From positions 3,120,501 to 3,184,500 of the forward strand of contig NZ_CP039934.1 of the NCBI RefSeq assembly GCF_009792295.1: 64,000 nucleotides of DNA, given 5' to 3'. Made by a program: the position numbers and the translations under genes. Below, piece by piece: positions 26,500 to 36,058 of this stretch (positions are counted from its first letter, which is position 1; every line of letters starts with the position of its first letter). The notes under the pieces are model-generated. The model made no database searches. It saw only the letters and a list, made by a program, of their open reading frames with translations, and had not been told where the DNA came from. Source of the DNA: Myroides fluvii (GTDB lineage Bacteria; Bacteroidota; Bacteroidia; Flavobacteriales; Flavobacteriaceae).

Positions 26500-27531
26500 A
26501 TGAGTTTAAAAAAAGCTGGACTTGTAAATGTCCTTATGTTACTGTTTATGGTAGTAACGAGTTGTAGTAAAGGAGATGATAATGTTGTGGATCCTGAAAC
26601 AACACCAACTTCAAAATTACCCACACTTAAGTTAACAGCAAGTACGAAGGATTCCTTTGTCAATGAAGAAGTTAGCTTTAAAGTTGTCGATGAAAAAGGC
26701 AATGTCGTAACGGATGCTAAACTATTTGTCAATGAACAAGCGTTGAATACTGCTAGTTTTTCTTCAAAAACGGCTGCTAGTTTTAAAGTATATGCCCAAA
26801 AAGCAGGCTTTAAAACAAGTAATACGGTAGAAATTCGCTTTATTGAAAAAGACGATGTCGATGCGGTCGTAACGGGAAAATGGAAGTTTATTCCATCAAC
26901 ACTAGCGGCTATTTTTGAGTTCAACAAAGACATGAGTTTCACGTATACACAGGCAGGCGAAGTAAAAAGAGGAACCTATAGCGTAAAAGGAAACCGCGTG
27001 CAAATGACGCTAGTGGAAGGAGATACTAAAGACGAAGATTACGGCGTTATCAATATTGCTAAATTTACTGCTAATTTACTCGACGTTGAAGTAATTGTTA
27101 AAGATGGATTCAAAACGGGAAAAACCGGGCAATTAGAACGTGTAATAGAGGAAGATCCAGGTAATGGCAATGGCGATGATGACGATGATGATAACGGAAA
27201 TGTAACGATCAACTTAGCTATGTTTTATGGAGAATGGAGAGGCTATGAAGATGGAGAGATGGATTACTCCATTAAGATGAAGTTTAAATCAGACAAGATG
27301 GAAGCAGAGGCTAAAAATATGGGCAAATACAATCCTATATTGTACCTTGTAGATGATTTGCGTTATTACGATTTACACAATTCAAGTACGTTGATTCTAA
27401 CGGGAAGAAGAACCGCTATTGTTTATTACTTTAAAGTAGCTAGTTACAATGACCGAGAAATAGTGGGAACCTTATACTTAGACAGTATGGTTCCTAGTAA
27501 TGGGGTGAAATTGACCTTGAAAAAGAAGTAA
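26500..27531 (+). CDS. hypothetical lipoprotein with Asp-rich linker
   Basis: 343 residues. Signal ending VVTSC, then SKGDDNVVDPE. Residues about 40-115 look like an Ig-like domain (LKLTASTKDSFVNEEVSFKVVDEKGNVVTDAKLFVNEQ). Then a lipocalin-like domain (VVTGKWKFIPSTLAAIFEFNKDMSFTYTQAGEVKRGTYSV), a linker GNGNGDDDDDDNGN coded by GAT/GAC repeats, and a second beta domain (FYGEWRGYEDGEMDYSIKMKFK). Function unknown; exported. Its own promoter is likely, as 107 nt separate it from the preceding gene. Confidence 0.65.
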   Translation: MSLKKAGLVNVLMLLFMVVTSCSKGDDNVVDPETTPTSKLPTLKLTASTKDSFVNEEVSFKVVDEKGNVVTDAKLFVNEQALNTASFSSKTAASFKVYAQKAGFKTSNTVEIRFIEKDDVDAVVTGKWKFIPSTLAAIFEFNKDMSFTYTQAGEVKRGTYSVKGNRVQMTLVEGDTKDEDYGVINIAKFTANLLDVEVIVKDGFKTGKTGQLERVIEEDPGNGNGDDDDDDNGNVTINLAMFYGEWRGYEDGEMDYSIKMKFKSDKMEAEAKNMGKYNPILYLVDDLRYYDLHNSSTLILTGRRTAIVYYFKVASYNDREIVGTLYLDSMVPSNGVKLTLKKK

Positions 27532-27550
27532 ACGCTTTTTAAGTAAAAAA

Positions 27551-27588
27551 AAATAGAGCAACTCGTTGATAAATGAGTTGCTCTATTT
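27551..27588. terminator. bidirectional terminator
   Basis: Perfect 14-bp arms AAATAGAGCAACTC (27551-27564) and GAGTTGCTCTATTT (27575-27588), T-runs on both strands; lies between the convergent lipoprotein gene and lolD. Confidence 0.92.
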
Positions 27589-27599
27589 TTTTTATACTT

Positions 27600-28265
27600 T
27601 TAGTCGTTGGTAATGAATCCATCCGTCATGATAAGTTTTCGATCCGCCATATCTGCCAATTCCTCATTATGTGTAACAATAACAAAGGTTTGTCCGAATT
27701 CTTCTCTCAATTGAAAGAAGAGATTATGCAGGTTTTCCGCTGTTTTAGTGTCTAAGTTTCCCGAAGGTTCATCGGCAAAGATAACCTTGGGTTTATTGAT
27801 TAAAGCTCGTGCAACAGCAACGCGTTGTTGTTCTCCACCCGAGAGCTCTGAGGGAAAATGTTGTGAACGATGAGAAACACCTAAATAATCCAATAATTTC
27901 TTAGCATCTTGTTCTGTTTCTCTTTTGTCTTTACCAGCTATAAATGCGGGAATACAAACATTTTCTAAGGCAGTAAACTCGGGAAGGAGCTGGTGAAATT
28001 GAAAGATAAATCCCAAATTTAGATTTCTAAAGGTAGAGATTGCTTTGTCATTCAACTGTAAAACATCTGTGTTGTTGATTATAAGCGAACTCGTAGGCTG
28101 AATAGTAGGTTTATCTAATGTACCTAAAATTTGAAGTAAAGTTGTTTTTCCAGCTCCAGATGCACCCACAATAGAAATAATCTCTTTTTCTTTGATGTGA
28201 ATATCAACTCCCTTTAAAACTTCTAACTGGCCATATGATTTTCTAATATTCGTTGCTCGTATCAT
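27600..28265 (-). CDS. lolD: LolD-like ABC transporter ATP-binding protein
   Basis: 221 residues. Walker [10 protein letters not shown] (34-42), [18 protein letters not shown] (Q-loop and LolD/MacB-type helix), signature LSGGEQQR (141-148), Walker [13 protein letters not shown], switch His in VIVTHNEE. These match LolD, the ATPase releasing lipoproteins from the inner membrane with LolC/E. LolC/E is not adjacent, so assignment rests on the sequence alone; other members of the MacB/LolD group remain possible. Confidence 0.82.
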   Translation of the reverse strand: MIRATNIRKSYGQLEVLKGVDIHIKEKEIISIVGASGAGKTTLLQILGTLDKPTIQPTSSLIINNTDVLQLNDKAISTFRNLNLGFIFQFHQLLPEFTALENVCIPAFIAGKDKRETEQDAKKLLDYLGVSHRSQHFPSELSGGEQQRVAVARALINKPKVIFADEPSGNLDTKTAENLHNLFFQLREEFGQTFVIVTHNEELADMADRKLIMTDGFITND

Positions 28266-28410
28266 AATAATTTATTTGATCGAATACAAAATAACAATGT
28301 TTTATTTCAATTAAAAATTAAAACAGGAAAAATATTTCAAAGGAGTATGGACTTCCGATGATTATTAATAACTTAGACCTTGTTTAAAACAAGTAGTAAA
28401 GAAATAGTAA

Positions 28411-28941
28411 ATGAAAAAAGCAATAGTAGCAGGAGGGTGTTTTTGGTGTACAGAAGCCGTTTTTAAGCATTTAAAAGGAGTAATTGAAGCTGTGCCAGGG
28501 TATATTGGGGGTAAACAAGCGAATCCTACGTATGAAGAAGTTTGTACTGGAGAAACTGGGCATGCAGAAGCAATTGAAATAGTATATGACGAAAGAGAGA
28601 TACGTTATACCCAACTCTTGGAAATTTTCTTTGCCACACACAACCCTACTACCTTAAATCGACAAGGGGAGGATAGAGGAACACAATACAGAAGTGAAAT
28701 TTTTTATTTTGATGAGGAGCAAAAACAAACCGCTTTAGAATATATTGGGATTCTTACTGATGAAAAAGTATTTGACCAACCGATTGTTACTCAACTTAGT
28801 CCTGCAACAACGTTCTATGTAGCAGAAGATTATCACAAAAATTACTTTGAACGAAAAGGAACAGAAAATCCATATTGCCAGATGGTAGTGAAACCCAAAG
28901 TAGATAAATTCAAAATGCAGTACGCTTCTAAACTGAAATAA
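28411..28941 (+). CDS. msrA: peptide-methionine (S)-S-oxide reductase
   Basis: 176 residues. Catalytic motif GGCFWCTEAVF with the active Cys10, then GYIGGKQANPTYEEVCTGETGHAEA and NRQGEDRGTQYRS, all MsrA hallmarks. Repairs oxidised Met residues in the cytoplasm. Ends FYVAEDYHKNYFE, as in the family. Confidence 0.96.
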   Translation: MKKAIVAGGCFWCTEAVFKHLKGVIEAVPGYIGGKQANPTYEEVCTGETGHAEAIEIVYDEREIRYTQLLEIFFATHNPTTLNRQGEDRGTQYRSEIFYFDEEQKQTALEYIGILTDEKVFDQPIVTQLSPATTFYVAEDYHKNYFERKGTENPYCQMVVKPKVDKFKMQYASKLK

Positions 28942-28948
28942 TACACAC

Positions 28949-29242
28949 ATGCAAAATCAATCTAAGCAACCTAACTCATTAAAAACGAGAAAGCTAATCA
29001 TGGGTCTCTTTCTCGATTTGATTGGAATGCTCAGTTATTTACTACCGGGATTAGGTGAATTTAGCGATGTCATCTGGGCGCCTATATCCGCTTTTATTTT
29101 GGCGAAAATGTATCCAGGTAAAGTCGGTAAAGTTGGAGCTTTAGTTAATTTTATCGAAGAAATATCCCCTGGTTTAGACATCATACCCACATTTACGTTG
29201 ACTTGGGTGTACACGTATTATTTTCAGAAGAAAAGTTTCTAA
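28949..29242 (+). CDS. small membrane protein of unknown function
   Basis: 97 residues, two hydrophobic segments: LIMGLFLDLIGMLSYLLPGLG and VIWAPISAFILAKMYP, with a third weak one near the C-terminus (FTLTWVYTYYF). Not recognised with certainty. Only 7 nt after msrA, so probably co-transcribed. Confidence 0.6.
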   Translation: MQNQSKQPNSLKTRKLIMGLFLDLIGMLSYLLPGLGEFSDVIWAPISAFILAKMYPGKVGKVGALVNFIEEISPGLDIIPTFTLTWVYTYYFQKKSF

Positions 29243-29258
29243 TAAATATTGTTTTTTA

Positions 29259-29291
29259 TTTTGTTAAAATCATAAACTTTTCTTAACTTTA
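29259..29291 (+). promoter_or_regulatory. promoter of the small lipoprotein gene
   Basis: TTTTG at 29259-29263, 20 nt, then TAACTTTA at 29284-29291, close to the Bacteroidota TTG/TAnnTTTG pattern; the start codon is about 60 nt downstream. Confidence 0.45.
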
Positions 29292-29353
29292 AAGTGCTTT
29301 CAATTGAGGTTGGAAGGTAGAAAAGTATTGATTAACTATAAACCATATTTTTT

Positions 29354-29767
29354 ATGAGAAACTTATTTGTGATTATTTGTAGCGTTTTGTTATTTGTTAG
29401 CTGTAAAGAAACGAAAAACAGTAGAGCGCTGGGAGATGAAAACGCAGGAAAAACTTTAATAGGTTGGTATTACTATAATTTAGGAGAGGAAAAGTATGAC
29501 GATTTAAAGCAATATTTGGACGAAGATTTCTTTAAAACAACTTCTGAGGCAGAGTTCTATAATAAATTAAAGCAACGACAAGCAGAATATGGTCATATTA
29601 TTAAAGCTGTGTTCCAAGATGGGGATTTAACAGAAGAAAATAAAAAAGAGAAAATTAAAGAATTTGAATTCGAATATAAGGTGCAATATGAGAAAAGTGA
29701 GGTGGTAGAAAAATTTCACCTCATCAAAAGAGAGAACGAATTTAAAATTGCTAAAATTGATTTCTAA
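29354..29767 (+). CDS. hypothetical small lipoprotein
   Basis: 137 residues. Signal MRNLFVIICSVLLFVSC then KETKNSRALGDENAG. The mature part resembles a DUF4019/NTF2-like helix-sheet module (LIGWYYYNLGEEKYDDLKQYLDEDFFKTTSEAEFYNKLKQRQAEYGHI ... FEYKVQYEKSEVVEKFHLIKREN). Function unknown. Flanked by its own promoter and terminator. Confidence 0.65.
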   Translation: MRNLFVIICSVLLFVSCKETKNSRALGDENAGKTLIGWYYYNLGEEKYDDLKQYLDEDFFKTTSEAEFYNKLKQRQAEYGHIIKAVFQDGDLTEENKKEKIKEFEFEYKVQYEKSEVVEKFHLIKRENEFKIAKIDF

Positions 29768-29804
29768 AATTAGCACATTACAAAATAAAACAATCGTTTG
29801 TAGA

Positions 29805-29837
29805 AAAGAGAAGTTATGCTAAACTTCTCTTTTTTTG
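29805..29837 (+). terminator. rho-independent terminator
   Basis: AAAGAGAAGTT (29805-29815) and AACTTCTCTTT (29822-29832), followed by a T-run. Confidence 0.88.
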
Positions 29838-30006
29838 TTTATAAACGAGGAAATTAAATATTCTGGGGGTATAAAAGTGTATCTACTGAGAAAACTGTAC
29901 ATTTGTTAGCAAGTATCGAAATTTTATACTTTGAGATAATCCAAAGAAAAAGGTAGAGACTGACACATAAATTATGTTGAAAAACAAATAGTTAAAGGAA
30001 ATTACG

Positions 30007-30747
30007 ATGGAGTATTTATACCTTTTTATCATATTTTTATTACTCGTTATTGTGGGGATTTTGTTGTATTTCTTGCTACAGTACAACAAACAAAGGGTTG
30101 CTTTCGAAAAAGAAAAAGACTTGTTTGATACAAAAATAAAATACCTACAACTGGAAAATCTAGAATCACGGTTAGATCCTCATCTATTTAAAAATATTCT
30201 GAATTCGATACAGTCTCATGCATACCAAACCTATTATGCCTTGGATAAGATGGCAGGTGTGTTGGATTATATTTTGTATGATAGTCAACGCAAATTGGTT
30301 ACTTTAAAAGAAGAGCACGAATTTGCATTGCGCTTGATTGATATTAATAAAATCAAACTGAATCCACTTTTTCGCCTTGATGTTCGTTCGAATATTGGAG
30401 AAGTTGAAGCCTTATATGCCGAAGATTTGGTGGCGCCTCTCATCTGTGTAGAGTTGATAGAAAATGCTTTTAAACACGCGGATTTAACTGGAAATGATGC
30501 TTTTATAACCATTCTTTTTAAGTTGAAAAACGGGCAATTTGATTTAGTCGTTTCGAATAAAAAATCCTCTAAAGGGTCGTTGAGAAAAGAAAGAGGCGGG
30601 TATGGTTTATCTGCCTTGCGTGAACGTTTGCACCTGATTTATGGCCCGTATTACAAATTGGAAAAATCAGAAGACGAACAAGTTCACTCGATGCATTTAA
30701 AAATTAATTTATATGATTTCAAAGCTAAAATGTATACTCTTAGATGA
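30007..30747 (+). CDS. LytS-type sensor histidine kinase
   Basis: 246 residues. One N-terminal membrane helix (YLFIIFLLLVIVGILLYFLLQY), a coiled linker, then the PF06580 His-kinase domain with LDPHLFKNILNSIQSH in place of the usual NPHFLFN, followed by an ATPase domain with LICVELIENAFKHA (N-box) and GGYGLSALRERLHLIYG (G-box). No sensory domain besides the membrane helix. Overlaps the LytTR regulator gene by 35 bases; the pair forms a two-component system. Confidence 0.9.
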   Translation: MEYLYLFIIFLLLVIVGILLYFLLQYNKQRVAFEKEKDLFDTKIKYLQLENLESRLDPHLFKNILNSIQSHAYQTYYALDKMAGVLDYILYDSQRKLVTLKEEHEFALRLIDINKIKLNPLFRLDVRSNIGEVEALYAEDLVAPLICVELIENAFKHADLTGNDAFITILFKLKNGQFDLVVSNKKSSKGSLRKERGGYGLSALRERLHLIYGPYYKLEKSEDEQVHSMHLKINLYDFKAKMYTLR

Positions 30748-31423
30748 TGAGTTATTGGGATTAAAATACTTGAAGATGCTATGTGAGCAAATTCCGGAAA
30801 TTGAAGTGGTCAAAGTATTTGACAATCCAACTCAATTTTTAGAAGAAGCACCTGCGTTAGATTTTGAATTAGCTATTCTCGATATCAATATGCCTGGGAT
30901 GGACGGATTAAGTGTAGCTCAATTGCTAGACAATAAGGGAGTCGTCTTCGTTACCGCTTACAAAGAATATGCTTTGGAGGCATTTGAAGTCGATGCTATT
31001 GATTATATTGCCAAACCAATTAAAAAAGAACGCTTGCAACGCGCAGTTCAAAAAGCAATGCGCCAATTAAAACCCATCGAACAAAATACGTCCTTGACCA
31101 TCAATTCCAATAAAGGAAAGGCTATTTTGCAATTTGATGATATCCTCTATATTAAAACATGTGAAAATGATGGTCGAGATAAGGAAATAATCCTGGAAGG
31201 AGAGCAGCATTTGATTGCCAAGAACATCGCTTTGGATAAACTGGTAGAAGTGCTACCTGCTACCAAATTTTGTCGCATCAATAAACGAGAAATTATAGCA
31301 CTAAAGATTGTGCGCTTTTTTGGCCATGATTTAATCACTACGCAATTGCTAACGGAGCATGGAAAGCCTCTTGAGCTTACGTTAGGTGTTACGTTTAAGA
31401 CCGATTTTCTAGATAAGATTTAA
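30713..31423 (+). CDS. LytTR family response regulator
   Basis: 236 residues. Receiver domain with CILLDDE acidic pair, phospho-acceptor Asp in LAILDINMPGMDG, VFVTAYKEYALEAFEVDAIDYIAKPIKKERL. C-terminal LytTR DNA-binding domain (ILQFDDILYIKTCENDGRDKEIILEGEQHLI ... FCRINKREIIAL). Partner of the overlapping kinase. A 14-bp direct repeat directly after the gene is a candidate target. Confidence 0.92.
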   Translation: MISKLKCILLDDELLGLKYLKMLCEQIPEIEVVKVFDNPTQFLEEAPALDFELAILDINMPGMDGLSVAQLLDNKGVVFVTAYKEYALEAFEVDAIDYIAKPIKKERLQRAVQKAMRQLKPIEQNTSLTINSNKGKAILQFDDILYIKTCENDGRDKEIILEGEQHLIAKNIALDKLVEVLPATKFCRINKREIIALKIVRFFGHDLITTQLLTEHGKPLELTLGVTFKTDFLDKI

Positions 31424-31458
31424 TTTCATTACAAGAATTTCGCGTTTCATTACAAGAA
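31424..31458 (+). promoter_or_regulatory. 14-bp direct repeat, candidate LytTR binding site
   Basis: TTTCATTACAAGAA occurs at 31424-31437 and 31445-31458, a 21-bp period (two helical turns). LytTR proteins bind direct repeats with about this spacing. It lies between the LytTR regulator and the CPA2 antiporter gene, whose ATG is about 80 nt downstream. Confidence 0.5.
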
Positions 31459-31539
31459 AGCTTGGTTTGAACTCAGGTCGGTGTTTTCCATTCGATATAT
31501 TTCAGAATTTTACTGCTGAAATCGAAAACCTTATTTAAA

Positions 31540-33807
31540 ATGTCAAAATATAGAAATTCCCTACTTTATGTTTCTATTATTGGTGGATGTACTGCTCTTA
31601 TCTATTGGGTAGTCACACAAGGATCAAAATTGGAAGTCAATACAAAAGCCGTAGTTTCTGAAAATACAGCTTGGGAGAACTTCCTTCAAACGTTAATACA
31701 CAACTTAGAAAGTCCCTTAGCATTGCTTCTGGCTCAAATTGTAACCATTGTTTTGGTTGCTCGAGTATTTGGTTGGATTTGTAAGAAAATCGGACAACCT
31801 TCCGTAATTGGTGAAATTATTGCAGGGATCGCTTTAGGACCTTCCCTCGTTGGTACTTATTTTCCAGAGTTCTCTGCGGTCATGTTTCCAACCCAATCTT
31901 TGGGTAATTTGAGCTTTTTGAGTCAAATCGGATTAATTCTCTTCATGTTTGTCATCGGAATGGAATTAGACCTCAAAATATTGAAAAATAAGGCCCATGA
32001 TGCTGTTTTAATTAGCCATGCGAGTATTGTTATTCCCTTTGCTTTAGGAATGGCATTAGCTTATTACATATTCGAATCTTTTGCACCTGATGGGGTTGAT
32101 TTTCTGTCTTTTGGATTGTTTTTAGGTATTTCCATGAGTATTACCGCCTTTCCTGTATTGGCGCGGATTGTACAAGAAAGAGGGTTGCAAAAGACGCGAA
32201 TAGGAACCATTGTTATTACGTGTGCTGCTGCTGATGACATCACAGCTTGGTGTTTACTAGCTGGCGTAATTGCCATTGTACAAGCAGGTAGTTTCGTGAG
32301 TTCGCTTTATATCATTGCTTTAGCTTTTATCTACGTGATTGTGATGTTAAAGCTTGTGCGTCCCTTTTTAGCGCGTATTGCAAAATATCAAGGCAATAGC
32401 AAATTATTGAGCAAAGGAACTGTCGCCATCTTTTTGTTGACGTTAATTATTTCGGCTTATTGTACGGAAGTAATCGGTATTCACGCGTTGTTTGGCGCGT
32501 TTATGACGGGTGCTATCATGCCAGATAATATGAAGTTTAGAACTATTTTTATTGAGAAAGTAGAAGACGTAGCCGTTGTTTTATTCCTTCCTTTATTCTT
32601 TGTTTATACAGGATTACGTACAGAAATAGGTTTGTTGAATGAACCCTATCTGTGGAAAATTACAGGGCTTATTATTTTAGTAGCAACCGTTGGTAAATTT
32701 GTAGGAAGTGCGATAACGGCTAAGTTCGTCGGAATAAATTGGCGGGATAGCTTGACCATCGGAGCTTTGATGAATACCCGCGGACTAATGGAACTCATTG
32801 TGTTGAATATTGGATTTGACTTAGGTGTTATGACGGGTGAAGTATTTGCAATGATGGTCATTATGGCGTTAGCTACTACTTTTATGACAGGACCTTTACT
32901 GGATCTAATTGCTAAAATATTTGGTCCATTAGGCGATGAACCTCAACACAAAGGTGTTGTCATCGGAAAGTATCAAGTCTTCTTGTTTTTTGAGCATAAA
33001 TTGAGTTTAGCCCCCTTGATGAAATTGGCTAATGCGTTTACTGGAAAGTCAAGTGTAGATACGCGTATTACAGCCATGCACATGATTGATAGTCAGGAAT
33101 TAAATTCATTTAACACCCAAGATTACGAAGAGGAAATATTTGAGGCAGTTCAAGAACAAGCAACAGAAATGGATCAAGAGGTTCAGACCTATTACAAAGT
33201 GTCCAATGATATAGAAAGTGATGTAGTGGGCATGGTTCATCAAGAAACGTGCGACTTATTGCTTATTGAGATGGGGTATTCCATTTATCGCGGTTCTGTG
33301 TTAGGGAATATTCTCGGATTTACCACGCGTATTATTAATCCAGATGTCTTGTTAAACAAAGTAACTGGAAGAGAAAAATTATTCGAAAATTCGTGGTTTA
33401 ACGCGCGTACTCAGCAAATTATGAATCGCACGAAAGTGCCTTTGGGAATTCTAATTAACAAGGACTTTCAAAAGTTAGAGCACGTATTCTTGCCTATTTT
33501 TAGTAAAGGAGATTTAAAGCTATTGCCGTATGCTCAAAAAATGATCCGAAACAATGATGTACAAGTTTCGATTTTAGACGCCACTGGAGAGTTGGAAAAC
33601 CACACGGAGTTTAAAGAACACATTAGGCTTATTGAACAGTATAAGCCAAATCATATCCGCATTGTAAGCAATAAGGTTGTGTCGAAAGAATTCATCGAAG
33701 AATTCGATTTAATGCTCATTACCTTAGACAGTTGGAAGAAGCTAATCGAAACTAGAAGTATCTGGTTAAATCATGCACCATCCATGCTTTTAATGCAATC
33801 GTTATAA
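31540..33807 (+). CDS. CPA2 family cation:proton antiporter
   Basis: 755 residues. After one N-terminal membrane helix, a Na+/H+ exchanger domain (about residues 50-450) with IGQPSVIGEIIAGIALGPSLVG, LFMFVIGMELDLKILKN, ITAFPVLARIVQERGL and CAAADDITAWCLLA (the Asp-Asp-type transport site), then LMNTRGLMELIVLNIG. The C-terminal 300 residues are cytoplasmic with a tandem USP-like region. Probably exchanges K+ or Na+ for H+. The LytTR-type direct repeat upstream suggests control by the adjacent two-component system. Confidence 0.92.
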   Translation: MSKYRNSLLYVSIIGGCTALIYWVVTQGSKLEVNTKAVVSENTAWENFLQTLIHNLESPLALLLAQIVTIVLVARVFGWICKKIGQPSVIGEIIAGIALGPSLVGTYFPEFSAVMFPTQSLGNLSFLSQIGLILFMFVIGMELDLKILKNKAHDAVLISHASIVIPFALGMALAYYIFESFAPDGVDFLSFGLFLGISMSITAFPVLARIVQERGLQKTRIGTIVITCAAADDITAWCLLAGVIAIVQAGSFVSSLYIIALAFIYVIVMLKLVRPFLARIAKYQGNSKLLSKGTVAIFLLTLIISAYCTEVIGIHALFGAFMTGAIMPDNMKFRTIFIEKVEDVAVVLFLPLFFVYTGLRTEIGLLNEPYLWKITGLIILVATVGKFVGSAITAKFVGINWRDSLTIGALMNTRGLMELIVLNIGFDLGVMTGEVFAMMVIMALATTFMTGPLLDLIAKIFGPLGDEPQHKGVVIGKYQVFLFFEHKLSLAPLMKLANAFTGKSSVDTRITAMHMIDSQELNSFNTQDYEEEIFEAVQEQATEMDQEVQTYYKVSNDIESDVVGMVHQETCDLLLIEMGYSIYRGSVLGNILGFTTRIINPDVLLNKVTGREKLFENSWFNARTQQIMNRTKVPLGILINKDFQKLEHVFLPIFSKGDLKLLPYAQKMIRNNDVQVSILDATGELENHTEFKEHIRLIEQYKPNHIRIVSNKVVSKEFIEEFDLMLITLDSWKKLIETRSIWLNHAPSMLLMQSL

Positions 33808-33841
33808 CTATTTAGTTATGTTGTTTTATATTAATTTGCAG

Positions 33842-33874
33842 AACCTCAAGCCGAAAAGCTTGGGGTTTATTTTT
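33842..33874 (+). terminator. rho-independent terminator of the antiporter gene
   Basis: AACCTCAAGC (33842-33851) pairs with GCTTGGGGTT (33858-33867, one G-T pair), followed by TATTTTTTT. It overlaps the stop codon of the convergent MFS gene. Confidence 0.85.
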
Positions 33875-35294
33875 TTGATGATCCGTAATCTTGCGTACCC
33901 GATAAGCTAGCGCCGTCATTTTTGTTGAGTTTCATAAAAACGGTGCTCGATAAGATGGTCAAGATTCCCATAACTAAAAAGGTGTAATTGAAAACGGCCG
34001 TCGGTTGCTCCGGAATATCAATAGAACTAGCTCTAAAAATTTGTAAAAACATAGCGGAAATTGAAATTCCCAAACTAATCGCTAATTGTTGGGTAACGGA
34101 TAATAAGCTATTGCCATCACTAGACGTTGCATGATCCAAATCGGCTAGGGAAATCGTATTCATAGCAGTAAACTGTACGGCATTAAAGGCGCCATTGCAT
34201 ACCATGAGTAGAATAATCACAAAGAAGGGCGTCTGCTGGTTGACAAAGAAAAAAAGACTAATGAGAACTCCTGTTGCAATTGTGTTGAAAACCAAGGTCT
34301 TTTTATAGCCATATCGCTTTACAATAGGAATGACAAAATTTCTGGAAATTAGGTTTGATAAAGCTTGTGGAATCATCATTAAGCCTGCGTAGAAAGCCGA
34401 ATAACCAAAGCCGAGTTGCAGTAAAAGGGGAATCATTAAGGGCATTCCTCCAATGCCAAATCGCGTAACGAGATTGCCAATAAGACCAATATTAAGCGTT
34501 TTAATCTTAAACAAGTCGAGTTTAATTAAAGGACTTGTGCTTCTTTTGGCGTAAACAATATAAGCAATAATGAGAAGTATAGCCATGATAAATAATCCCA
34601 CTAACTGAACTACGGAAAGACTAGGAGAATTCCAACGCTCAATGACAAGGGTTAACACGGTTAATCCACCACTGAATAAAATCCATCCCATTACATCAAA
34701 ACGCTCCACTTTGTTTGTGAAGTTTGGAATAATGAATCGGGCCATGATAATAGCGATAATCCCCACAGGTAGATTAATGAGAAAAACCCAATGCCACGAT
34801 AGTTTTTCAACCAAAAATCCACCAGCGGTAGGGCCTAACATCGGACCAATTAACGCGGGAATCGTAATAAAATTGATGATTTTTAAGAGTTGATCTTTGG
34901 GGTACGCATAAAGGAGTGTTAGGCGTGCAACCGGAACCATCATGGAACCTCCAATAGCTTGAAATATACGAGCGAAGATCAATTCATTTAGCGTATTAGA
35001 CAAGGCACAAAATAAAGAACCCAACGTAAATAAGGCAACGGCGAGTATAAAAATTCGCTTGGTTCCAAATCGATCCGCTAGCCATCCGCTTAACGGAATT
35101 AACAGCGCTACTGTCAAAGTATAAGAAACAATAATACTTTGCATTTCCAAGGGCGATTCACCCAAGCTCTTTGCAATAGAAGGAAGACTTGTATTTAGAA
35201 TAGTACCATCTAAAGCTTGCATGAAAATAGCTAAAGCACCTAAGTAAGGGAGGTATTTCTGAACTTTGGGATCTTGTATTATTCCAGCTTTCAT
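33867..35294 (-). CDS. DHA2 family MFS drug transporter
   Basis: 475 residues with 14 predicted membrane segments. Family marks: FMQALDGTILNTSLPSIAKSLGESP (motif D1), GWLADRFGTKRIF (motif A), ARIFQAIGGSMMVPVARL (motif B) and ALIGPMLGPTAGGFLVEKLSWHWVFLINLPVGI (motif C), as in EmrB/QacA/MdtD multidrug:H+ antiporters. Substrate cannot be predicted. Single gene. Confidence 0.92.
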   Translation of the reverse strand: MKAGIIQDPKVQKYLPYLGALAIFMQALDGTILNTSLPSIAKSLGESPLEMQSIIVSYTLTVALLIPLSGWLADRFGTKRIFILAVALFTLGSLFCALSNTLNELIFARIFQAIGGSMMVPVARLTLLYAYPKDQLLKIINFITIPALIGPMLGPTAGGFLVEKLSWHWVFLINLPVGIIAIIMARFIIPNFTNKVERFDVMGWILFSGGLTVLTLVIERWNSPSLSVVQLVGLFIMAILLIIAYIVYAKRSTSPLIKLDLFKIKTLNIGLIGNLVTRFGIGGMPLMIPLLLQLGFGYSAFYAGLMMIPQALSNLISRNFVIPIVKRYGYKKTLVFNTIATGVLISLFFFVNQQTPFFVIILLMVCNGAFNAVQFTAMNTISLADLDHATSSDGNSLLSVTQQLAISLGISISAMFLQIFRASSIDIPEQPTAVFNYTFLVMGILTILSSTVFMKLNKNDGASLSGTQDYGSSKK

Positions 35295-35440
35295 CTAAAG
35301 AATGTGTTTTGCTATAAAAGTTTGAATTTACCATTTTACATTTAGCCAAACAATATTTTTTAGAAGTTTTATGATTTATGGACAATTTGTATTCCATTCA
35401 AAGTTAAATAGAATCCCAAAATTGATAAAAGAAGAAATCG

Positions 35441-36019
35441 CTATTGTTCAATCCAATTGGCTAGCATTTTCCTACCCGTTTGAGTCATATAAGATTCAGG
35501 GTGAAATTGAATACCCCTAATGTTTTTTGTTTTATGCCTAAAAGCCATAACAACTTGCTCATTGCTCATTGCCGTAATTTCGAGAGAAGTGGGGAAATTA
35601 TGTTGAGCTAAAGCCCAAGAATGATACAAACCAATAGGCGTTTGATTTGGAATACCTTCAAAGAGTAAATCGGGAATCATCAGTTGTAATTGACGCATTT
35701 GTCCATGAAAAACGTGTTGAACATTGTATAATTCTGCACCGTAATACTCTCCAATAGCTTGATGGCCTAAACAGACACCGAGTATAGGTTTACTGTTCTC
35801 ATAACGCGCAATAATATCAAATAAAATCGGGTAAGAACGAGGTACATCTGGGCCAGGGGATAGAACCAATTGATCATAAGCTTCTAAGTCCTCGAGTTGT
35901 ACTTGGTCGCTTTGTACAACATGAATCGTACAAAGGGGATGTTCATCAAAAATTTGATACAAATTATACGTAAACGAATCGCGGTTATCGATAATTATAA
36001 TTTCCTTCTTTGAGCTCAT
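35441..36019 (-). CDS. pabA: aminodeoxychorismate/anthranilate synthase glutamine amidotransferase subunit
   Basis: 192 residues from ATG 36019; a TTG two codons upstream is not needed. Class I glutamine amidotransferase: IIIIDNRDSFTYNL, LSPGPDVPRSYP, catalytic Cys in GVCLGHQAIG, and the His/Glu pair in GIQFHPESYMT. Supplies ammonia to the synthase subunit encoded divergently 39 nt away. Whether the pair makes 4-amino-4-deoxychorismate (folate) or anthranilate is not certain, but the absence of trp genes and the short partner favour folate. Confidence 0.88.
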   Translation of the reverse strand: MSSKKEIIIIDNRDSFTYNLYQIFDEHPLCTIHVVQSDQVQLEDLEAYDQLVLSPGPDVPRSYPILFDIIARYENSKPILGVCLGHQAIGEYYGAELYNVQHVFHGQMRQLQLMIPDLLFEGIPNQTPIGLYHSWALAQHNFPTSLEITAMSNEQVVMAFRHKTKNIRGIQFHPESYMTQTGRKMLANWIEQ

Positions 36020-36037
36020 AAACAATTTGTATTTTTG
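36009..36037 (+). promoter_or_regulatory. pabB promoter overlapping the 5' end of pabA
   Basis: TTTG at 36009-36012 and TATTTTTG at 36030-36037, 17 nt apart, fit the Bacteroidota -33/-7 pattern on the plus strand; the pabB ATG is 22 nt downstream. The -33 element lies within the first codons of the divergent pabA. Confidence 0.55.
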
Positions 36038-36058
36038 ACCTTCAATTTAGATTAGATT

